33,489 nucleotides of DNA from an uncultured Roseburia sp. GTDB taxonomy: Bacteria; Bacillota; Clostridia; Lachnospirales; Lachnospiraceae. The notes under the pieces were generated by a model, which was given only the letters and a program-made list of their open reading frames with translations, was not told where the DNA came from and ran no database searches. Both the position numbers and the translations under genes were made by a program. This document shows, piece after piece, positions 29,650 through 33,489 of this stretch; position 1 is the stretch's first letter, and each line of letters starts with the position of its first letter. The stretch covers positions 1-33,489 of the forward strand of contig CANRSX010000050.1 of NCBI GenBank assembly GCA_947642555.1. Reading direction: 5' to 3'.

Positions 29650-29865
29650 TTACCAATAATGCGAAACGATTCTTCCACGTTCAACACCTTCTGCGGTATA
29701 TATTGTTATTGCTGTGCGATAATAAGCTCCATTTATCAGTTCTTTTTCTACATTAGTCGCTCCTCTGTCCCATTTCCTGCTTAATTCCTTAAATTCTTTT
29801 GCGCTAACTTTGACAGCCTTAGTTCCTGCAACGTTTACGAAATAACTATTTCTTTTTCTTCTCAT
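29650..29865 (-). CDS. First early protein, small and basic
   Basis: A 71-residue protein from ATG 29865 with GGAGG upstream. It starts MRRKRNSYFVNVAGTKAVKV, then SAKEFKELSRKWDRGATNVE, and ends AEGVERGRIVSHYW. It is the first gene after the long leader of the CI-controlled promoter, the position where lambda-like phages place an anti-repressor or antiterminator. The basic N-terminus might contact RNA or DNA, but I see no arginine-rich motif clear enough to name it. Confidence 0.65.
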   Translation of the reverse strand: MRRKRNSYFVNVAGTKAVKVSAKEFKELSRKWDRGATNVEKELINGAYYRTAITIYTAEGVERGRIVSHYW

Positions 29866-29904
29866 TTCCCATGTCCTCCGTCTGATTTATTACAAAGGAA
29901 AGTG

Positions 29905-30235
29905 CTGTGTCATCTCGCGCGGACGATACTTCCTCTTAATGGCTTCTTGTTTTAGGAGTACGGTACCTGTCGGCCAGGTCTAAGGTTTTCGCACGCTACT
30001 TCCCAAACTTATTGCCGTCTTGTCCTGCCATTCCTGATTTCTTCGTCACCTTTACCGGGTCTCACTTATTCCGCACACGCTCCGTCTGTCCTTCCACAGC
30101 CTGGCCGCCATGCCACTTACGTGCCGCCCTATTGTCTCACCCGGATCTCCTGCTTGCTTTCCTTTGTCTTCACTTGTCTTGCATACGCCAATCTTCTTAT
30201 CAGCCTTGCTTTTTGTTTGGCGCTTTATTCTTTAC
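29905..30235 (-). ncRNA. Candidate structured leader RNA of the early operon
   Basis: About 370 nt separate the start of the CI-controlled transcript (near 30235) from the first early gene. No reading frame with a convincing ribosome site is present; the longest minus-strand candidates are under 20 codons. The RNA is purine-rich and has perfect long-range pairings. (a) CGCCAA/TTGGCG, 30217-30222 with 30186-30191. (b) CCGGGT/ACCCGG, 30139-30144 with 30055-30060. (c) A three-way junction closed by CGTGCG (29990-29995) with CGCGCG (29916-29921, one G-U), holding ACCTG/CAGGT (29965-29979) and TACTCC/GGAAGTA (29927-29960, one bulge). I cannot match it to a known RNA family. Confidence 0.45.
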
Positions 30236-30241
30236 AAGAAC
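30227..30241. promoter_or_regulatory. CI-type operator O1
   Basis: ATTCTTTACAAGAAC is an imperfect palindrome related to O2 and O3. It covers the transcription start of the leftward early promoter. Confidence 0.7.
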
Positions 30242-30270
30242 ATAATAAATCTTTATAAGAATCTTGTCAA
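30242..30270 (-). promoter_or_regulatory. Leftward early (lytic) promoter
   Basis: The minus strand has TTGACA (30265-30270), a 17-bp spacer and TATTAT (30242-30247). It drives the early operon and is flanked and covered by three operator copies. Confidence 0.88.
30248..30262. promoter_or_regulatory. CI-type operator O2
   Basis: AATCTTTATAAGAAT lies in the spacer of the leftward promoter. Its centre is 21 bp from O1, two helical turns. Confidence 0.65.
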
Positions 30271-30278
30271 TACTTTTT

Positions 30279-30293
30279 GTTCTTAAAAAGAAC
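30279..30293. promoter_or_regulatory. CI-type operator O3
   Basis: GTTCTTAAAAAGAAC is a perfect palindrome 31 bp from O2. It lies between the two divergent promoters, next to the repressor promoter. Confidence 0.75.
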
Positions 30294-30299
30294 TTTTTG

Positions 30300-30328
30300 T
30301 TGAATTTCATATCTATTTATGATATATT
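30300..30328 (+). promoter_or_regulatory. Rightward repressor promoter
   Basis: The plus strand has TTGAAT (30300-30305), a 17-bp spacer and TATATT (30323-30328), reading into the CI gene. Confidence 0.75.
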
Positions 30329-30348
30329 CGAGAAAAGGAGGTAAGAAG

Positions 30349-31128
30349 GTGACTATTAACGAACGGGTAAAGGTAATCCGAAAATCAAAGCAGATTAATA
30401 TGACGCTTGAAAAATTCGGTGAAAGAATAGGGCTGAAAAAAAATTCGGTCAGTCAGATCGAAACAGGAACAAATGCTCTGTCTGAACAAAACATAAAAGC
30501 CATCTGCCGCGAATTCAACGTAAACGAAGACTGGTTGCGAAACGGAACCGGTGATCCTTTTAATGAACCGACAGACGGAGTAGAAGCCCTGCTGGAAGAA
30601 ATGAAGCGGGAAACCAGCGATGAATTTTACCGGGCAATCCTGGAGCTGGCGCGTACATATCAGCAGTTATCGGACAGTTCGCGGGAAACCCTGCGGGAAT
30701 TCGGGCGAAAATACTTGGCGAACATGAACCGGTGCGATACAGAACAGACGAAAACGCCTATTCCGTTCCGGCTGATCAGCTACTATTATAAGAACGCTTC
30801 TGCCGGTACCGGTAAGCTTATCATCGATAACGTGCCGGAGGATGACATCGAGATCCCGGATATCCCTGAATACAGAAACGTGAGCTATGCGATCGGAGTC
30901 AACGGGGACTCCATGGAGCCGACCTATCAGGACGGTGATATTCTGCTCGTTGAAGCTACACAGGAGATCCGCATCGGGGAGATCGGGATCTTCCAGGTGG
31001 ACGGGGAGGCCTACGTCAAGAAACTCGGAGAGACAGAGCTGATCTCCCTGAATCAGGAATACGCCAACATTCCGCTCGATGAATCCGCCCGGACGATGGG
31101 ACGCGTGATTGATAAGCTGAATGTATAG
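30349..31128 (+). CDS. CI/LexA-type phage repressor (HTH + S24 peptidase)
   Basis: A 259-residue protein from GTG 30349, seven bases after AAAGGAGG; an upstream ATG at 30319 lies within the promoter. Residues 3-65 are an XRE helix-turn-helix (RVKVIRKSKQINMTLEKFGE, GLKKNSVSQIETGTNALS). Residues 140-255 are the S24/LexA self-cleavage domain: cleavage site Ala152-Gly153 in NASAGTG, nucleophile Ser188 in GDSMEPT and Lys224 in AYVKKL. It should keep the prophage silent by binding the palindromes upstream and be inactivated by RecA after DNA damage. It is divergent to the early operon. Confidence 0.93.
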   Translation: MTINERVKVIRKSKQINMTLEKFGERIGLKKNSVSQIETGTNALSEQNIKAICREFNVNEDWLRNGTGDPFNEPTDGVEALLEEMKRETSDEFYRAILELARTYQQLSDSSRETLREFGRKYLANMNRCDTEQTKTPIPFRLISYYYKNASAGTGKLIIDNVPEDDIEIPDIPEYRNVSYAIGVNGDSMEPTYQDGDILLVEATQEIRIGEIGIFQVDGEAYVKKLGETELISLNQEYANIPLDESARTMGRVIDKLNV

Positions 31129-31168
31129 CAGACTTTTTGATAAAATCTAAAGAAAAGGGCATTATTTC

Positions 31169-31399
31169 ATGGAGATTAATTATTCTAAACAGGCCGCGAA
31201 ATTTCTTCAAAAGCAGGATCGAACCACTCAGATACGAATTATCACTGCCATTAATAAATTACCAAACGGAGATGTTAAGAAGCTGCAGGGCCGCGCCGGT
31301 TACCGGCTCCGTGTCGGGAATTTCCGCATTATATTCGACCAGTCCGGAAATGTTCTGTATGTTGAAGAAATCGATAATCGAGGACAGATCTATAAATAG
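31169..31399 (+). CDS. RelE/ParE-family toxin
   Basis: A 76-residue protein from ATG 31169. It has the compact RelE/ParE layout: MEINYSKQAAKFLQKQDRTT (strand, helix), INKLPNGDVKKLQGRAGYRL, RVGNFRIIFDQSGNVLYVEE and DNRGQIYK at the end. The YRLRVG.FRI.F segment is the family signature. RelE-type members cut mRNA at the ribosome; ParE-type members block gyrase; the sequence does not decide. The partner gene follows 10 bp downstream, so toxin comes first. Placement between repressor and integrase suggests expression in the lysogen and prophage stability. Confidence 0.88.
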   Translation: MEINYSKQAAKFLQKQDRTTQIRIITAINKLPNGDVKKLQGRAGYRLRVGNFRIIFDQSGNVLYVEEIDNRGQIYK

Positions 31400-31409
31400 G
31401 AGGCGCAAC

Positions 31410-31643
31410 ATGAATGCAATCAAAGAAAGAATACTCGGAGCTGTTACTGTTATGGACGATTCCGACGCCCAAAAGGTGTGGGAATTTGTGGTCGAAAATC
31501 TGTCATCCCGTTCATGGGATGATATAGAAGAGATTTCCCCCGATGAATGGGATCTGAAAATGCTGGATGATATAGACACGAATCCTGATTGTCATGAATT
31601 CGTATCCCAGGAGGAACTGCTGAAAGGACTGAATCTCCGATAA
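31410..31643 (+). CDS. Antitoxin partner
   Basis: A 77-residue protein from ATG 31410 with GGAGG six bases upstream. It is acidic and helical: MNAIKERILGAVTVMDDSDA, then WEFVVENLSSRSWDDIEEIS and CHEFVSQEELLKGLNLR. It has no clear DNA-binding domain, unlike many antitoxins, and resembles the small acidic partners often found behind RelE-like toxins in Firmicutes. It should bind and neutralise the toxin. The call rests mainly on gene pairing. Confidence 0.75.
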   Translation: MNAIKERILGAVTVMDDSDAQKVWEFVVENLSSRSWDDIEEISPDEWDLKMLDDIDTNPDCHEFVSQEELLKGLNLR

Positions 31644-31655
31644 ACCAAAAAATGA

Positions 31656-31685
31656 AAACCGCCCCTGCGCCAACAGGAACGGTTT
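31656..31685. terminator. Hairpin after the toxin-antitoxin pair
   Basis: AAACCG/CGGTTT with inner CCTG/CAGG. On the minus strand it is followed by TTTTCATTTTTT, so it would stop leftward transcription; rightward it has only three T. Confidence 0.55.
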
Positions 31686-31692
31686 GGATCTG

Positions 31693-31744
31693 TCCCGGAG
31701 GACAAATAGGTTTGCGACCTGTGATTATTTTATCACCTCCGGGA
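31693..31744 (+). other. Structured element in the integrase leader
   Basis: TCCCGGAGG pairs perfectly with CCTCCGGGA across 34 nt that contain a second hairpin AGGT-TTGCG-ACCT. It is followed at once by an intrinsic terminator. The function is unknown; a leader that controls integrase expression is possible. Confidence 0.5.
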
Positions 31745-31745
31745 G

Positions 31746-31781
31746 CAGCCGGCAAGCGAAAAATCGCTGGCTGTTATTTTT
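31746..31781 (+). terminator. Intrinsic terminator before the integrase gene
   Basis: CAGCC/GGCTG and AGCG/CGCT form a bulged stem, followed by TTATTTTT. It lies 12 bp before the GGGAGG ribosome site of the integrase, and would end the repressor/toxin transcript. Confidence 0.65.
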
Positions 31782-31805
31782 ATACTCATTTTCGGGAGGT
31801 ATACC

Positions 31806-32933
31806 ATGGCCAAAGCAAAATACAGCAAAAACGCCCGCGGGGAGTGGGAGACAAGAATATGGGACGGAACCTATAATAAGGACGGGACAAAACATCGCAA
31901 GCGCCTTGTGTCGAGGAAATCCAGCGCCGATCTCGAACGGCAGGTAAATCAGCTGCGCAACGAAGTTGAAAACGGAAAATATGTCAGAAGCACCGATATC
32001 ATGTTCCTTGACTACGCCAGGCAGTGGCTTGATGTTAAAAAGGGCGTCCGGGAGAAAAAGACGAAGGAAATGTATAAAAGGATCATTGATGTGCATCTGT
32101 CTGCGCTGGATGGTGTCAGGCTGGCCGATATCAGAAACAGCCATTTTCAATTTGTGATAAATAACGCCATGGATAAACCGCGCACATGCCAGCAGATCGA
32201 AATCACTTTTAAGCAGATCATAAAAATGGCGATTGCGGACAACTATATAGGATCCGGCATGTACGATATGATCTGTACGGGAATTGAGCTTCCGAAATAT
32301 ACCAGGAAGGAAAAACGGGTGCTGACCCAACTGGAAAAAGACGCGATTAAATCCGCAGACTTCTCGGATCGCGAACGCGCATTTGTCCTTGTCATATACT
32401 GCTGCGGATTGCGCCGCGGGGAAGCCCTGGCGCTGTCAAAATTCGATTTTTTCTTTTCAGACGATAAAAATACCGTATCAATCACAAAGGCGCTTATTTT
32501 CGATCACAACGCGTCAGAGATCAAGTCCACGCCAAAAACAGACAGGGGACTGCGAAAAGTACCTGTCCCAACTGATGCGGCTGCTTTTCTGCGCAAATAT
32601 GTGTCGACGCTTCCTGGTGCGCAGCTCTTTACCTGCCGGGATGGATCGCTGATCACGCATTCAGGTTATGTTAAAATGTGGCAATCGATCGTACGGAAAA
32701 TGAATCATGCCGCAGGCGGCACCGATGCGCTCCCGGTTATTACGGATCTCACCGCTCATATATTCCGTCATAATTACTGCAGCAACCTCTGTTATCAGGT
32801 TCCTGCTATCAGTATAAAGAAAATTGCACAGCTTATGGGCGATACGGAAAAAATGGTACTGAATGTTTATAATCACATCATCGACGAAAAAGAGGACGTA
32901 GATGCGGTCATAAACGATGTCATGGCGATCTGA
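31806..32933 (+). CDS. int: Phage integrase (tyrosine recombinase)
   Basis: A 375-residue protein from ATG 31806 with GGGAGG six bases upstream. Residues 1-60 are the basic, AP2-like arm-binding domain (GEWETRIWDGTYNKDGTKHR). Residues 63-160 are the SAM-like core-binding domain (FLDYARQWLDVKKGVREKKT). The catalytic domain has Arg203 (GLRRGEAL), Lys244 (STPKTDRGLRK), His318/Arg321 (HIFRHNY) and Tyr355 (VLNVYNH). The usual second His of the LMGH motif is Asp here (LMGDTEKM), a change I recall in related clostridial integrases. It ends about 150 bp from the 3' end of tRNA-Lys, the likely target. Confidence 0.95.
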   Translation: MAKAKYSKNARGEWETRIWDGTYNKDGTKHRKRLVSRKSSADLERQVNQLRNEVENGKYVRSTDIMFLDYARQWLDVKKGVREKKTKEMYKRIIDVHLSALDGVRLADIRNSHFQFVINNAMDKPRTCQQIEITFKQIIKMAIADNYIGSGMYDMICTGIELPKYTRKEKRVLTQLEKDAIKSADFSDRERAFVLVIYCCGLRRGEALALSKFDFFFSDDKNTVSITKALIFDHNASEIKSTPKTDRGLRKVPVPTDAAAFLRKYVSTLPGAQLFTCRDGSLITHSGYVKMWQSIVRKMNHAAGGTDALPVITDLTAHIFRHNYCSNLCYQVPAISIKKIAQLMGDTEKMVLNVYNHIIDEKEDVDAVINDVMAI

Positions 32934-32946
32934 TTTTGCGTACACA

Positions 32947-32997
32947 ATGCGGACATTAGGGTCAAAATACCCCCTCTGCGAACGCGATGCGGACATT
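32947..32997. repeat. Direct repeats between integrase and tRNA-Lys
   Basis: ATGCGGACATT occurs at 32947-32957 and 32987-32997, 40 bp apart. They lie between the integrase stop and the tRNA and could be arm-type integrase sites. Confidence 0.4.
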
Positions 32998-33032
32998 TAA
33001 AATTCGATACTTTGCAAACATTGAACAAAATA

Positions 33033-33076
33033 AAAACAGCCGCAAGCCCTTGATTTTACTGGGTTTTGGCTGTTTT
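33033..33076. terminator. Bidirectional terminator between integrase and tRNA-Lys
   Basis: AAAACAGCC and GGCTGTTTT form a perfect 9-bp stem around an inner GCCC/GGGT pairing. A/T tracts on both sides allow it to work on both strands, ending the integrase transcript and the tRNA transcript. Confidence 0.8.
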
Positions 33077-33083
33077 AGCCGAA

Positions 33084-33156
33084 TGAGACATCGGGGATTC
33101 GAACCCCGGACAACCTGATTAAAAGTCAGGTGCTCTGCCAACTGAGCTAATATCCC
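33084..33156 (-). tRNA. tRNA-Lys(TTT)
   Basis: The minus strand folds into a full cloverleaf. The acceptor stem GGGATAT pairs with ATGTCTC (G-U pairs included), the anticodon loop in CTGACTTTTAATCAG gives TTT, and the T arm is CGGGG-TTCGAAT-CCCCG. CCA is not encoded. Its 3' end faces the prophage. Confidence 0.95.
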
Positions 33157-33249
33157 ATATCCATATATAAGAATGGCCGCCACATCCCGTGTGCCGGCTG
33201 ACAGTAACGCGGCCTGGCCGCCAGCCCTGATCCGCTTATCACAAAAAAG

Positions 33250-33321
33250 CTGGGCTAGCAGGATTCGAACCTGCGAATGCTGGAATCAAAATCCAGTGCC
33301 TTACCGCTTGGCGATAGCCCA
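33250..33321 (-). tRNA. tRNA-Gln(TTG)
   Basis: The minus strand folds with acceptor TGGGCTA/TAGCCCA. The anticodon stem-loop CTGGATTTTGATTCCAG gives TTG, and the T arm is GCAGG-TTCGAAT-CCTGC. CCA is not encoded. Confidence 0.95.
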
Positions 33322-33355
33322 ACAAACTATACCGTTGCGCCTATCGCAACAAAAA

Positions 33356-33430
33356 GGTGGATACAGGGATTCGAACCCTGGGCCTCCAGAGCCACAATCT
33401 GGCGCGCTAACCAACTGCGCTATACCCACC
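33356..33430 (-). tRNA. tRNA-His(GTG)
   Basis: The minus strand folds with acceptor GTGGGTA/TATCCAC plus the extra G-1 pairing with C73, typical of tRNA-His. The anticodon loop in CCAGATTGTGGCTCTGG gives GTG. Confidence 0.95.
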
Positions 33431-33436
33431 ATAAAA

Positions 33437-33489
33437 TGTGCTCGAAGGGATTCGAACCCCCGACCCACGGCTTAGAAGGCCGTTGCTCT
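33437..33489 (-). tRNA. tRNA-Arg(TCT), 5' part cut by window
   Basis: Only the 3' two thirds are visible. The anticodon arm ACGGCCTTCTAAGCCGT gives TCT, followed by a T arm GGGGG-TTCGAAT and the 3' acceptor strand CGAGCAC. Confidence 0.9.

Noticed and set aside
30012..30245. Plus-strand frame of 77 codons in the early leader
   Set aside because: No ribosome site; it runs into the operators and promoter; Cys/Ser/Pro-rich content is antisense-like. The leader is better read as RNA.
31137..31643. Long plus-strand frame of 168 codons across the toxin gene
   Set aside because: Only its last 77 codons, with their own ribosome site at 31410, form the antitoxin; the first part is a shadow of the toxin.
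1..33489. Insertion sequences or transposases
   Set aside because: No transposase motifs or terminal inverted repeats of that type were seen; the three recombinases are of the tyrosine family and part of the phage.

Overview
The window is most of an integrated temperate siphophage (prophage) and its right-hand junction with a bacterial chromosome. The host looks like a Firmicute of the class Clostridia, most likely Lachnospiraceae-like. This is inferred from strong AGGAGG-type ribosome sites, TTG/GTG starts, TTGACA/TATAAT promoters, Firmicute-type operators and the style of the phage genes; no host protein gene lies inside the window. The right edge holds a minus-strand chromosomal tRNA cluster: Lys(TTT), Gln(TTG), His(GTG) and a partial Arg(TCT). 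The phage integrase gene ends about 150 bp from the 3' end of tRNA-Lys. The left end of the prophage (lysis genes, attL) is outside the window.

Layout from right to left. (1) 30.3-32.9 kb, plus strand, lysogeny: CI/LexA-type self-cleaving repressor, RelE/ParE-like toxin with its antitoxin, tyrosine integrase. (2) 29.87-30.29 kb: control region with three CI-type operators around a consensus leftward promoter, then a leader of about 370 nt that carries no convincing gene but can fold into several domains. (3) 17.9-29.9 kb, minus strand, early genes: many small unknown proteins, an excisionase-like HTH protein, a DUF1492/sigma-region-4-like protein, an RNase HI-like protein without its catalytic residues, a DUF2303-like protein, a replication initiator whose gene contains nine 12-bp repeats (candidate origin), YopX, a Dam-type methylase, an ASCH protein and a cytosine-5 methyltransferase. 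Two plus-strand genes interrupt this operon: an Arc-like repressor with divergent promoters and twin operators (24.5-24.8 kb), and a moron-like gene (28.4-28.7 kb). (4) 15.7-17.9 kb: two further tyrosine-recombinase genes with unusual regulatory DNA. (5) 1-15.7 kb, minus strand, late genes in canonical order: HNH, TerS, TerL, portal, ClpP-type protease, capsid, connectors, tail tube, tail-assembly chaperone with a -1 frameshift site, tape measure, distal tail, tail endopeptidase-like protein and a tail-fibre/baseplate protein cut by the window edge.

How it fits together: CI represses the leftward promoter near 30.25 kb. SOS-induced cleavage of CI would open the early operon. An internal Arc-like switch at 24.5 kb gives separate control of the replication block. 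The recombinase region between early and late genes contains two copies of one 42-bp element. Each copy is followed by an intrinsic terminator and then directly by the ribosome site of the next gene (recombinase 1, and the first gene of the late operon). This suggests that late expression depends on activation or antitermination at these two sites.

The most interesting unexplained items are the structured leader RNA behind the early promoter, the duplicated promoter-terminator element with its recombinase-fold proteins, a nearly identical C-terminal domain on both the capsid and the tail-tube protein, and the RNase H-like protein lacking catalytic residues. All family names come from reading the sequence; no database search was run.
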